Below are positions 1 through 7,850 of a DNA stretch of 64,000 nucleotides, piece after piece. A program made the translations under genes and the position numbers. The stretch is from NCBI RefSeq assembly GCF_030246905.1, contig NZ_CP126741.1, positions 2,976,001 through 3,040,000 on the forward strand, written 5' to 3'. Position 1 is the stretch's first letter; every line of letters starts with the position of its first letter. This DNA comes from Microbacterium sp. zg-Y818 (GTDB taxonomy: Bacteria; Actinomycetota; Actinomycetes; Actinomycetales; Microbacteriaceae). The notes beneath the pieces were generated by a model. That model had not been told where the DNA came from. It did no database searches and worked only from the letters and a program-made list of their open reading frames with translations.

Positions 1-302
1 TCGTCGACGGTGAGCCCGTTGCGCACCGCGGCGCGCAGGTGCATCGCGAGTTCCTCCTGATGGCCGTGCGCGATGAGCGAGGACAGCACGGCGATCGAGC
101 GGGAGCGGCGGTCGAGGCCCGGCCGCGACCAGACGTCCCCCCAGGCGACGCGGGTGATGAAATCCTGCCAGTCGGCGGTCAGCTCCGTCGTCGCGGCGGT
201 CGCCCGGTCGACGTGCTCATCCGACAGCACGGCGCGGCGCACCGTCATGCCGTTGTCGTAGCGCTCCTGGTCGCTCAGTCCCTCACCCCGCGGTCTGGTC
301 AT
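1..302 (-). CDS. pcaC: 4-carboxymuconolactone decarboxylase (partial, 3' end outside window)
   Basis: Decarboxylates gamma-carboxymuconolactone to 3-oxoadipate enol-lactone in the protocatechuate branch of the beta-ketoadipate pathway (cytosol). Only the first 100 codons are present. The visible product begins MTRPRGEGLSDQERYDNG and has the CMD/AhpD-like helical segment with RSRSIAVLSSLIAHGHQEEL, typical of PcaC. The ATG overlaps the TGA of pcaD (ATGA at 299-302), so it is translationally coupled as the last visible gene of pcaHGBDC. The small size of the family (about 130 residues) means only some 30 codons should be missing. Whether pcaF or pcaIJ follow cannot be seen. Confidence 0.9.
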   Translation of the reverse strand, partial: MTRPRGEGLSDQERYDNGMTVRRAVLSDEHVDRATAATTELTADWQDFITRVAWGDVWSRPGLDRRSRSIAVLSSLIAHGHQEELAMHLRAAVRNGLTVD

Positions 303-1081
303 CGCGTCCCCTTGCTGTCGAAGAACTCCACGAGCACCCGGGCCATGTCTTCCGGCTGCTCGGCGGGCGGCAGATGCGCGGCATCCGCGATGCGCGCGAT
401 GCGGCCCTGCGGCACCCCGTCGGCGATCTCGCGGGCCTTGGCCTCGGGTGCGACGGCGTCGAATTCGCCCCACACCGCCAGCACCGGCGTCTCGATCCGG
501 CCGAGCTCGGCGCGCACGTCGTATGCGGCCAGCGCTTCGCAACAGCGGGCGTACGACTCGTCGTCGGTGTCCTGCAGGGCGTGCAGCAGTCGGCCAGACA
601 GCTCGGGCTCCCGCGCGACCGAGTCGGGGGCGAACCAGCGCTGCGCCGACGCGATGATGATGCTCGACGTGCTCTCGGTGCGCACCTTGGCGGCGCGGGC
701 GTGCCACCCGTCCGCATCACCGAGCTGAGCACCCGAGGCGATGATGGCCGCCGCGCGCACGGCATCCGCATGCCGAAGCAGCAGCTCCAGCCCGGTCGCA
801 CCGCCCAGCGAGACTCCGGCGTAGAAGAACGGGGCGGTGGAGACCTCGCGCACGGCCGCGACGACCGCGTCGGCGAGGTCGGCGACGGTGAACGCGGCGG
901 ATGCCGGTGCCGACCGGCCGTGCCCCGGCAGATCCCACGTGAGCACCCGATGCCCCTCCGCGAGGGCCGGGATGGCCTTCTCCCAGAGGATGCCGGTGGT
1001 CCCCAGCGACGGCCCCAGCACCAGCAGCGGCGCAGCTTCGGGCCCGACGGGGGTGGACAGGGCGACGACAGGGCGGGTCAC
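299..1081 (-). CDS. pcaD: 3-oxoadipate enol-lactonase
   Basis: Alpha/beta-hydrolase of 260 residues that hydrolyses 3-oxoadipate enol-lactone to 3-oxoadipate. The nucleophile elbow is GVSLGG with Ser91; Asp208 (in GEFDAVAP) and His236 (in AAHLPP) complete the expected triad. The oxyanion-hole region is near GPSLGTT at 23-29. The start is GTG, overlapping the pcaB stop as GTGA (1078-1081). In many actinobacteria PcaC and PcaD are fused as PcaL; here they are separate overlapping genes. The position between pcaB and pcaC makes the assignment firm. Confidence 0.93.
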   Translation of the reverse strand: MTRPVVALSTPVGPEAAPLLVLGPSLGTTGILWEKAIPALAEGHRVLTWDLPGHGRSAPASAAFTVADLADAVVAAVREVSTAPFFYAGVSLGGATGLELLLRHADAVRAAAIIASGAQLGDADGWHARAAKVRTESTSSIIIASAQRWFAPDSVAREPELSGRLLHALQDTDDESYARCCEALAAYDVRAELGRIETPVLAVWGEFDAVAPEAKAREIADGVPQGRIARIADAAHLPPAEQPEDMARVLVEFFDSKGTR

Positions 1082-2466
1082 GACGGCTCCTCGGGGGACG
1101 CGGCACGGGAAACGGCGGCGTCGACGAGCGAATCGGCGAGGCCCAGGTAGCCTGCCGGGTCGAGCAGCTGGGCGACGTCGAGGTCGGCCCCCGCGGCACC
1201 GGCGGCGGCCGTCACGAGGTCGGCGAGCGGCTCGCCGGCGCCGGCACGGGCGAGGAGATCGGCCGTGGCATCGGTCCCGAGCAGCGGCGTCAGCACCAGG
1301 GCCACCCGCTCAGCGAGGATGAGCCCCTCGGTCATCGCGAGGTTGCGCGCGGCGGCCGACGGGGCGATTCGCAGACCCGCGACGAGGCCGGCCGTGGTCG
1401 CGGCCGCACCGCGACCGAGCCGCAGCAGCTCGCGCAGCGCCGGCCACTCGGCATGCCACGCGCCGTCGGGGCGCTCATCGACCGCGAGCGCGGCGGCGGT
1501 GTGGAGCGTGGCGGACAGGTGCGGTGCCCGCAGCGCCGCCGAGCGCACCAGCACGGCGGCGGCCGGGTTGCGCTTGTGCGGCATGGCGCTGGATCCGCCG
1601 CCCGACCCTTCGGCGAGTTCGCCGATCTCCGTTCGGCTGAGGGTGACGACGTCGCCCGCGATCACGCCCAGCGCATCGGTGGCCTGCGTGAGCGCATCGC
1701 CGAGTTCGGTGACCGGCCACCGGGTGGTGTGCCAGGGGGCGTCGGGCGCGGCGAGGCCGAGTTCCGCCGCGAACGCGCCGGGGAGCCCGCTCGCCGCGGC
1801 GACACCGCCGACCTCGACGAACGAGGCGAGCGTGCCGCCGGCGCCCCCCAGCTGTGCGGGGAGCTCACCGAGCACGCCGGCGAGCCGTGACCGGGCGCGG
1901 GTGATGCCACCCAGCCATGTCGCAAGGCGCAACCCGATCGTCGTCGGCACGGCGTGCTGCCCGAGGGTGCGCGCGACGGCCACGTCGCCGCGGTGCGCGG
2001 CGGCGCGCGCCGCGAGCTGCGACTCGATGGCCTCGAGGTCGGCCACGATCTGACCGCCGGCACGCCGGGCGGTGAACATGAGCGCGGAATCGACGATGTC
2101 CTGGCTCGTCGCGCCGCGGTGCACCCACTCGGCGGCCTCGGCGGGGACGCGCTGCTTCAGCGCCCCGACGAGCGGGATCACGGGATTGCCGCCGGCGCGG
2201 GCAGCGACGGCGAGGTCGGCGGCGGAGAGCCACGAGGTCTCTGGCAGGCCGGGCTCGTCAGGGGACGGCTGCGCCCCGAGCGCGTCGGCGATGGCGTCTG
2301 CCAGCACGCTGGGCGCGGCGCCGACCCGCGCCCAGGCGCGCGCGAGTGCGACCTCGGCCGCCACCAGCGCCGCGAGCACCGCGGCATCCGAGGTGTCCTG
2401 GTCGTACCCGGCCGTCACGGGCGAGAGCAGCCCGACATCGAACGGGACGGGTGCGTCAGAAGACAA
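1078..2466 (-). CDS. pcaB: 3-carboxy-cis,cis-muconate cycloisomerase
   Basis: Fumarase/aspartase-superfamily enzyme that cyclises beta-carboxymuconate to gamma-carboxymuconolactone. The product starts near SSDAPVPFDVGLLSPVTAG. The superfamily signature GSSAMPHKRNP is at residues 291-301, and HRGATSQDIVD lies near 117. I place the start at TTG 2466, inside the 3' end of pcaG: it gives 462 residues (family about 450) and has AAGGAG about 10 nt upstream. The open frame continues to 2970, but that part only shadows pcaG in another frame. A GTG within SPVTAG is the alternative start. The 11-nt overlap with pcaG suggests coupling. Confidence 0.92.
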   Translation of the reverse strand: MSSDAPVPFDVGLLSPVTAGYDQDTSDAAVLAALVAAEVALARAWARVGAAPSVLADAIADALGAQPSPDEPGLPETSWLSAADLAVAARAGGNPVIPLVGALKQRVPAEAAEWVHRGATSQDIVDSALMFTARRAGGQIVADLEAIESQLAARAAAHRGDVAVARTLGQHAVPTTIGLRLATWLGGITRARSRLAGVLGELPAQLGGAGGTLASFVEVGGVAAASGLPGAFAAELGLAAPDAPWHTTRWPVTELGDALTQATDALGVIAGDVVTLSRTEIGELAEGSGGGSSAMPHKRNPAAAVLVRSAALRAPHLSATLHTAAALAVDERPDGAWHAEWPALRELLRLGRGAAATTAGLVAGLRIAPSAAARNLAMTEGLILAERVALVLTPLLGTDATADLLARAGAGEPLADLVTAAAGAAGADLDVAQLLDPAGYLGLADSLVDAAVSRAASPEEPS

Positions 2467-3016
2467 GGAAGACGGTCTCCTTCTCCCCCTGCAGCCGGAT
2501 GTCGTGGTGGAGGTTGCCGTCGGGGGTGCGCGACGCGATGAGCGTAGCGCGCTCGTCGGGTGCGAGCGAGCGCAGCAGCGGGTCGGCATCCAGCGCCGCC
2601 TGGTCGTCCGGCAGGTAGATGCGCGTGTGCAGCTTGTCGGGCAGGCCCCGGGCGTAGACGATCGCGGCGATGAAGGGCGCCTTGCCCGCTGCGGCGCCCG
2701 GGTTGCGCGTCCAGAACTCGTAGTGGCCCTCGTCGTCGGTGAAGGTGCGCCCGAAACCGGTGAACGTGTGGTCGTCGCGGCGAAACGCGCCGCGTGCGGT
2801 CGGGATGGTGCCGTCCTGGTCGGCGCCCCAGATCTCGACGAACGAGTCGGGGATCGGGTTGCCGTCCCCGTCGAACACCGTGCCGGCGAGCAGGATCGCC
2901 CCCGGCGAGTGCGGGAAGGCGACCTCGTGCATCTTGGCGTACTCGACGCCGTAGGCGAAGAAGGGACCAACGGTCTGGCCGGGGCTGGGGACGTGGGTGC
3001 GCTCGGGGACGGTCAT
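2456..3016 (-). CDS. pcaG: protocatechuate 3,4-dioxygenase, alpha subunit
   Basis: Alpha subunit (186 residues) of the intradiol, Fe(III)-dependent dioxygenase that opens protocatechuate to beta-carboxymuconate. It begins MTVPERTHVPSPGQTVGPFF, the characteristic start of PcaG, and has the cupredoxin-like GTVFDGDGNPIPDSFVEIW core. As expected for the alpha chain, the iron ligands are absent and lie in PcaH. The ATG overlaps the pcaH TGA (ATGA, 3013-3016), so the two subunits are coupled. The long upstream extension of the frame to 3298 is a shadow of pcaH. Confidence 0.95.
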   Translation of the reverse strand: MTVPERTHVPSPGQTVGPFFAYGVEYAKMHEVAFPHSPGAILLAGTVFDGDGNPIPDSFVEIWGADQDGTIPTARGAFRRDDHTFTGFGRTFTDDEGHYEFWTRNPGAAAGKAPFIAAIVYARGLPDKLHTRIYLPDDQAALDADPLLRSLAPDERATLIASRTPDGNLHHDIRLQGEKETVFLVF

Positions 3017-3828
3017 GCGTCGTGCTCCTCCGGCTCGAACCACGTGGCATCCGGACCGTCGACGACGATGTCGAAGCGGTAGCCGGTTGACCACTCGGGT
3101 GATGTCAGGTCGTGGTCGTAGACGCCGACCAGGCGATCGCGGTCGCTCTGACGCCAGATCGTGTTGTAGATCGGGTCCAGGGCGAACAGCGGGTCTCCGG
3201 GGAAGTACATCTGCGTCACGAGGCGGTGCGTGAACGAGGATCCGAAGACCGAGAAATGGATGTGGGCCGGACGCCACGCGTTGACGTGGTTCTTCCACGG
3301 GTACGGACCAGGCTTGATCGTGGTGAACAGGTACTCGCCGGCGTCGTTCGTGATCGCACGGCCCGCACCGGTGAAGTTCGGGTCCAGCGGCGCCGGGTGC
3401 TGGTCGCGCTGGTGGATGTAGCGGCCGGCGGAATTGGCCTGCCAGATCTCGATGAGCTGGTTGCGCAGCGGGCGGCCCCAGGAGTCGCGCAGGGTGCCTC
3501 GCACCGTCATCCGCTCGCCGAGCGGCTCACCGGTGTGCTGCAGCGTGAGGTCGGACTCGATCGCCGCGACATCACGTTGCCCGAACGCGGGTGAGACCAG
3601 CTCGATCGTCTCGGGATCGACGAGCTTCGGGTTCTTCGTCGGGTGGCGCAGGATGGTGGAACGGTACGGCGGGAAGTCGCGCATCGTGGCCGGCAGGGCC
3701 TCGCCCGCCGCCTCACGCGCCGCGTATTCGCCGTGCCGATCGCGGATCTCACGGGTGATCTCGTCCTGCGTCACCTGGTCGGGCGAGGCGAGCAGCGTCT
3801 CGGGCGCGGCGGCTGTGGTCTCGGTCAT
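3013..3828 (-). CDS. pcaH: protocatechuate 3,4-dioxygenase, beta subunit
   Basis: Catalytic beta subunit (271 residues). The four Fe(III) ligands of the family are recognisable: Tyr137 (in AGRYIHQ), Tyr176 (in PGPYPW) and His189/His191 (in RPAHIHF). The core DSWGRPLRNQLIEIWQANSAG matches the family. The start ATG at 3828 is chosen because GAAGGAG lies just upstream and MTETTAAAPETLL is the usual poorly conserved leader; the open frame continues to 4080 without coding support. First gene of the pcaHGBDC operon, divergent from the IclR gene and sharing a 117-bp control region with it. Confidence 0.95.
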   Translation of the reverse strand: MTETTAAAPETLLASPDQVTQDEITREIRDRHGEYAAREAAGEALPATMRDFPPYRSTILRHPTKNPKLVDPETIELVSPAFGQRDVAAIESDLTLQHTGEPLGERMTVRGTLRDSWGRPLRNQLIEIWQANSAGRYIHQRDQHPAPLDPNFTGAGRAITNDAGEYLFTTIKPGPYPWKNHVNAWRPAHIHFSVFGSSFTHRLVTQMYFPGDPLFALDPIYNTIWRQSDRDRLVGVYDHDLTSPEWSTGYRFDIVVDGPDATWFEPEEHDA

Positions 3829-3898
3829 GGGTCTCCTTCGACGCCGTGAAGTCAGCTCGTCCCATCGTCGCGCGCGTCGGCCGACACCGGAATTCATC

Positions 3899-3913
3899 TC
3901 CCATTGAACGAGA
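3899..3913. promoter_or_regulatory. putative IclR operator between pcaH and iclR
   Basis: The 15-mer TCCCATTGAACGAGA is an imperfect 7-1-7 inverted repeat. It matches the perfect palindrome TCCCGTTGAACGGGA at 4709-4723 in 13 of 15 positions. It sits in the only control region available to both pcaH and the IclR gene, 33 nt before the IclR start. That it is the IclR binding site is inferred from position and repetition. Confidence 0.6.
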
Positions 3914-3945
3914 ACCCCTCTCTGCGCATGTGCCACACTCGGGCC

Positions 3946-4698
3946 ATGGCGAACTCCCCGTCCGGTGAATCGAGCATCGATCGGCTCGTGCGCATCCTCG
4001 AGACGTTCACCCCCACCCGCACCGTGCAGACGACGGCGGAGATCGGTCGCCGCGCGGGACTGCCGAGCTCGACGGCGCACCGCGTGGTGGGAGAGCTGGC
4101 CGCAGCCGGACTGCTCGAGCGTGACGAGAACCGCCGCGTGCGCGTCGGGATGCGCCTGTGGGAGCTGGCCACGCGGTCCTCATCGGCGCTGCGGCTGCGC
4201 CAAGCGGCGCTGCCCTTCATGGAACGCGTGCAGTCGCGTGTGCGAGAGCACACCCAGCTGGCCATCCTCGAGCAGGACGAGGCGCTGTTTCTGGAGCGCC
4301 TCAGCGGCGCCGAGTCCGGGGCGAACATCACGCGGGTGGCGGGGCGGCTTCCCCTTCACGCATCCAGCTCGGGGCTCGTGCTGCTGGCGTTCGGCGGCGC
4401 GGCGTTGCAGGAGCGGGTGCTCGCCGGCCCCCTGCTCGCGCTGACCCGCGAGACGCTGGTGGACCCGGCAGCCGTGCGCCGCAAGCTCGCCGAGGTGCGC
4501 ACGCTCGGCCACGCGATCGCCCCGGGGTACATCGAGGACGTCTCCACCGGCATCGCCGTGCCGCTCCTGGACGAGACCGGCCACGTCGTCGCGGCACTGT
4601 CGGTGGTCGTGCCGCGCGGGGCGGAGTCGGAGTTCGCCGTCGTCGAGCTGCAGCGCGCGGCACGCGACATCGAGCGCTCCCTCGGGTACCGGCGGTAG
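3946..4698 (+). CDS. IclR-family transcriptional regulator of pca/pob genes
   Basis: 250-residue IclR-type regulator. The N-terminal winged helix-turn-helix covers roughly residues 12-75 (SIDRLVRILETF, then RAGLPSSTAHRVVGEL). The rest is the IclR effector-binding domain, with GYIEDVSTGIAVPLLDETGHVVAAL near the C-terminus. It lies between divergent pcaHGBDC and downstream pobA, the usual arrangement for PcaR/PcaU/PobR-type regulators that sense protocatechuate, 4-hydroxybenzoate or beta-ketoadipate. The start is MANSPSG at 3946; the frame begins at 3904, but that start lies in the operator-like palindrome. Which metabolite it senses, and whether it activates or represses, cannot be read from sequence. 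Confidence 0.9.
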   Translation: MANSPSGESSIDRLVRILETFTPTRTVQTTAEIGRRAGLPSSTAHRVVGELAAAGLLERDENRRVRVGMRLWELATRSSSALRLRQAALPFMERVQSRVREHTQLAILEQDEALFLERLSGAESGANITRVAGRLPLHASSSGLVLLAFGGAALQERVLAGPLLALTRETLVDPAAVRRKLAEVRTLGHAIAPGYIEDVSTGIAVPLLDETGHVVAALSVVVPRGAESEFAVVELQRAARDIERSLGYRR

Positions 4699-4708
4699 CG
4701 CGACCGTC

Positions 4709-4723
4709 TCCCGTTGAACGGGA
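4709..4723. promoter_or_regulatory. perfect palindrome upstream of pobA, putative IclR operator
   Basis: TCCCGTTGAACGGGA is a perfect 7-1-7 inverted repeat located 64 nt before the pobA start and just after the IclR stop. A degenerate copy occurs at 3899-3913 in front of the regulator and pcaH. Two copies placed at exactly the two promoters of one aromatic regulon argue for the cognate operator. Confidence 0.7.
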
Positions 4724-4787
4724 CTGTGCCGGTGCGGATCCGCGCCCGGGCCCACGATGGGCTCTGTCATCCGCCGAAGGAGCCGTC

Positions 4788-5972
4788 ATGACCACCACCG
4801 TCACGCGTACCCGCGTCGCCATCGTCGGGGCAGGTCCCGCCGGGCTCGTGCTTTCGCACCTGCTCGCCGAGGCGGGCATCGATTCCGTCGTCATCGACCA
4901 GCGCTCCCGCGAAGACATCGAGACCACGGTGCGTGCCGGCATCCTGGAGCAGGGCACGGTGGAGCTGCTGCGCCGCATCGATCCCGGCACACGCGTTGAC
5001 ACCGTCGGGCGACGCCACGACGGCATCGAGCTGTGGTTCGAGGGCGAGGGACATCGCATCGATTTCGCGGCGCTCGTGGGGCGGGGGGTGTGGCTGTACC
5101 CGCAGCACGAGGCGCTGAAGGATCTGCTCGCGCTGCGATTGGCGGCGGGGCAGGATCTGCGGTTCGGGGTGACCGCCTCGCACGTCGCGGGCATCGACAC
5201 CGATCGGCCGCGAGTGGTGGCGACGGATGCCGCAGGCGGCGTGACCGAGATCGACGCGGACTTCGTGGTCGGCGCCGACGGCTCCCGCAGCGTCGTGCGC
5301 ACGGCGGTCACGGGTGCTGCAGCGAGCGGGTACTTCCGCGAATACCCCTTCGCCTGGTTCGGCATCCTGTGCGAAGCGCCGCCGAGCTCCGCGGAGCTGA
5401 TCTACTCGAACTCCGACCACGGCTTCGCCCTCATCAGCCAGCGCAGCCCCACGGTGCAGCGCATGTACTTCCAGTGCGACCCCGACGCCGACCCCGACGC
5501 GCCGTCGCAGGACCAGATCTGGGGGATGCTGCAGGAACGCGTGCCCGGAACGATGCTCGAACAGGGTCCGATCTTCCAGCGTGACGTGCTGCGGTTCCGC
5601 AGCTTCGTCGCGCGTGAACTGCTGCGCGGCCGGGCGGCGCTCGTCGGCGACGCGGCGCACACCGTGCCGCCGACCGGGGCCAAGGGGATGAACCTCGCCG
5701 TGGCCGACGTCGTGCTGCTCGCCGAGGCGCTCCGCGCCCTGCTGGTCGAAGCGGACGCGGGACTGATCGACACGTACGCCGAGCGGGCGCTGCGGCGCAT
5801 CTGGAAGGCGCAGCACTTCTCGTGGTGGATGACGAACATGCTGCACGTGGCCCCCGATGCCGCCGACTTCGACCGACGGCGCCAGATCGGCGAGCTGCGC
5901 AGCGTGGTCGAGTCCGACGGCGGGCGCGCCTACCTCGCCGAGGCTTACACCGGCTGGCCGTTGGACCGCTGA
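4788..5972 (+). CDS. pobA: 4-hydroxybenzoate 3-monooxygenase
   Basis: FAD-dependent aromatic hydroxylase of 394 residues, the family's usual length, converting 4-hydroxybenzoate to protocatechuate. The Rossmann GAGPAG for FAD is at 14-19, the DG motif is in VVGADGSRSVVR, and the GD motif LVGDAAHTVPPTGAKG is near residue 285. The start has GAAGGAG upstream; the long open frame before it is a shadow of the IclR gene. Transcribed in the same direction as iclR, with the palindromic operator in the gap. It links the phenylpropanoid cluster (product 4-hydroxybenzoate) to pcaHG. Confidence 0.96.
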   Translation: MTTTVTRTRVAIVGAGPAGLVLSHLLAEAGIDSVVIDQRSREDIETTVRAGILEQGTVELLRRIDPGTRVDTVGRRHDGIELWFEGEGHRIDFAALVGRGVWLYPQHEALKDLLALRLAAGQDLRFGVTASHVAGIDTDRPRVVATDAAGGVTEIDADFVVGADGSRSVVRTAVTGAAASGYFREYPFAWFGILCEAPPSSAELIYSNSDHGFALISQRSPTVQRMYFQCDPDADPDAPSQDQIWGMLQERVPGTMLEQGPIFQRDVLRFRSFVARELLRGRAALVGDAAHTVPPTGAKGMNLAVADVVLLAEALRALLVEADAGLIDTYAERALRRIWKAQHFSWWMTNMLHVAPDAADFDRRRQIGELRSVVESDGGRAYLAEAYTGWPLDR

Positions 5973-6020
5973 CCCCGGGAATCCGGCCCTCCGCCGTCGC
6001 CCCGGTATAGTCCCGTGTCC

Positions 6021-7247
6021 ATGGGACCCGATCGCTCGCCGACACGACGCGACGCGTCGATCGGCCTGATCACGGCGTTCTTCCTGATCGCGGCGAACAT
6101 GCGCCCGACGATCACCGCCGTCGGTCCCCTGCTCGCGCAGATCGGCGACGGCACGGGCCTCGCACCCGGCACGCTGGGGCTCCTCGCCTCGGTGCCGCTG
6201 GTCACCTGGGCGCTGTTCTCCCCGCTCGCGCACGACCTGTCGCACCGGTTCGGAATGTCCCGCGTCATGCTCGTCTCGCTCGTGCTGCTGGCCGTGGGCA
6301 CGATCGTCCGCTCCCTCCCGGGACCGACGGCGAGCCTGTGGATCGGCGCCGCCCTCATCGGCATCGCCCTGGCGATCGTGAACGTGCTCATGCCCGCCAT
6401 CGTCAAGCGGGAGTTCCCGCAGCGCATCGCGGCGATGACGGCGGTGTACTCGGCTCTGCTCGGGGGGTTCGGCGCGGTCGCGTCGGGAGCCGCCGTGCCG
6501 ATCTCGCAGTGGCCGTGGCCGCAGGACCCCGCCGGATGGCGGTTCTCGCTGCTGGTCACCGGCGGCGCCCTGCTCCCCTTCGCGATCGCCGCGTGGGCAT
6601 GGGCGGCGCGCGGCCCGGCGGGCGTCACCGCCCCCGCGCACACCCGGGGCAACGGCGGCAGGCGGCCGCCGACGGGCATCTGGACCGACCGCACAGCGTG
6701 GCTCGTCGCCGGGTACATGGGGACGCAGGCGTCGGTGTTCTACATGCTGGTCACGTGGCTCGCCCCGCTGTCGGTGTCGACCGGGCGCTCACCGATCGTC
6801 GCCGGGTTCGATGTGATGCTCTACCAGCTGTTCTCGATCGCCGGGTCGCTCATCCTCCCGCTGCTGCTGCGCCGCAGCGGCTTCCGCGCACGCGTCCCGG
6901 CGCTGATCCCGACCCTCGCGATCGCCGGCATCCTCGGGCTCATTGTCGCGCCGGGCCTCGTGGCACTGTGGGCGCCGTGTCTCGGTCTGTCGTCGGGGGC
7001 CTCGCTGGGCATGACCATGACGCTGATGGCCCAGCGCGCCCGCGACCACCACACTGCGGCGGCGCTGTCGGGCATGGCGCAGTCGGTGGGCTACCTGATC
7101 GCCGCGACCGGACCCGTCGTGTTCGGCTGGCTCCACGACCTCACGGGTGCCTGGTTCGCCTCCCTCGCGCTGCTGCTGGCGGTGCTCGCCGGCCAGTGCA
7201 TCATCGGCGTCTTCGCCGGGCGAGAGCGCTTCGTGCTCGATCGCTGA
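6021..7247 (+). CDS. MFS transporter, CynX/NimT type
   Basis: Major facilitator of about 408 residues with twelve hydrophobic segments. The opening FFLIAANMRPTITAVGPLL is typical of the CynX/NimT (cyanate/nitroimidazole) subfamily. It starts 48 nt after pobA in the same direction, so uptake of an aromatic acid such as 4-hydroxybenzoate or protocatechuate is plausible. The usual carrier for these (PcaK, AAHS family) is a different subfamily and is not seen. Starts GTG 6015 and ATG 6021 are both possible, and no strong ribosome-binding site decides. It converges with the MarR gene 10 nt away. Confidence 0.8.
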   Translation: MGPDRSPTRRDASIGLITAFFLIAANMRPTITAVGPLLAQIGDGTGLAPGTLGLLASVPLVTWALFSPLAHDLSHRFGMSRVMLVSLVLLAVGTIVRSLPGPTASLWIGAALIGIALAIVNVLMPAIVKREFPQRIAAMTAVYSALLGGFGAVASGAAVPISQWPWPQDPAGWRFSLLVTGGALLPFAIAAWAWAARGPAGVTAPAHTRGNGGRRPPTGIWTDRTAWLVAGYMGTQASVFYMLVTWLAPLSVSTGRSPIVAGFDVMLYQLFSIAGSLILPLLLRRSGFRARVPALIPTLAIAGILGLIVAPGLVALWAPCLGLSSGASLGMTMTLMAQRARDHHTAAALSGMAQSVGYLIAATGPVVFGWLHDLTGAWFASLALLLAVLAGQCIIGVFAGRERFVLDR

Positions 7248-7257
7248 GGCGGCGACC

Positions 7258-7758
7258 TCAGCCCGCGTCGACCGCGACGGGGTCCTCGGCGATGCCGCGC
7301 AGCAGCGCGGTGAGCTGTTCGCGCTCGTCAGGGTCGAGAGCACCGAAGCTCTCGGCCTCGGCGGCCTGCACGGCGGCGCGGGCAAGGCGGTGCGTCTCAC
7401 GACCCGCGGCCGTCGCCACCACGACGTTGGCCCGGCGATCGTTGGGGTCGGACTCCCGGCGGGCGAGCGCACGCGATTCGAGGTCGTCCACGAGGGCGAC
7501 GATCTGGCTGGGGTCCAGCCGCAGGAACTCCGACAGCTCCCGCTGGGTCGGCCGCGCCCCGTCGGCGACGAGCGAGAGCACCGAATAGGACCGCACCTTC
7601 AGCTCGTATCCGGCCAGCGCACGGTTGGCTCCAGCCACCGAGCGGGCGTTGGCGCGCGCGAGCAGAAACGCCATATCCCCACCGACGGAGGTTCCCCAGA
7701 GGCGCTCGATACCGGTCGGCGGCCGCCCGTGCTCGGGCGACGGAGAGGGGGAGGCCAT
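7258..7758 (-). CDS. MarR-family regulator of the phenylpropanoid cluster
   Basis: 166-residue winged-helix regulator. Helices LVADGARPTQRELSEFL and DPSQIVALVDDLESRAL form the recognition region, followed by the wing RRESDPNDRRANVV. The Asp-x-Arg (DPNDRR) motif is typical of MarR. It is divergent from the SDR gene with a 92-bp control region containing a strong inverted repeat. MarR regulators (CouR of Rhodococcus, PhdR of Corynebacterium) repress equivalent clusters and are released by the CoA thioester of the substrate; that this protein does the same is inferred from context. Confidence 0.88.
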   Translation of the reverse strand: MASPSPSPEHGRPPTGIERLWGTSVGGDMAFLLARANARSVAGANRALAGYELKVRSYSVLSLVADGARPTQRELSEFLRLDPSQIVALVDDLESRALARRESDPNDRRANVVVATAAGRETHRLARAAVQAAEAESFGALDPDEREQLTALLRGIAEDPVAVDAG

Positions 7759-7794
7759 GCCTGAATCCTATCCGGCCGATGCTGGACCTCTCAA

Positions 7795-7815
7795 ATCATT
7801 GACACTTTCAATGAT
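7795..7815. promoter_or_regulatory. inverted repeat over a promoter, putative MarR operator
   Basis: ATCATTGA-CACTT-TCAATGAT is a perfect 8-bp inverted repeat with a 5-bp spacer in the marR/SDR gap. A -35-like TTGACA (7799-7804) lies inside it, with a weak -10-like TTTCAT 17 bp downstream before the SDR gene, so binding would block the catabolic promoter. The region is noticeably AT-rich against its surroundings. Confidence 0.7.
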
Positions 7816-7850
7816 GTGGAGTTTCATGTGACGCAACCGAAGGAGCTTCA

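Noticed and set aside
4767..6641. Open frame of 624 codons on the minus strand across pobA and the MFS gene.
   Set aside because: Composition (Arg, Gly, His, Gln-rich) and total overlap with two well-supported genes mark it as a shadow.
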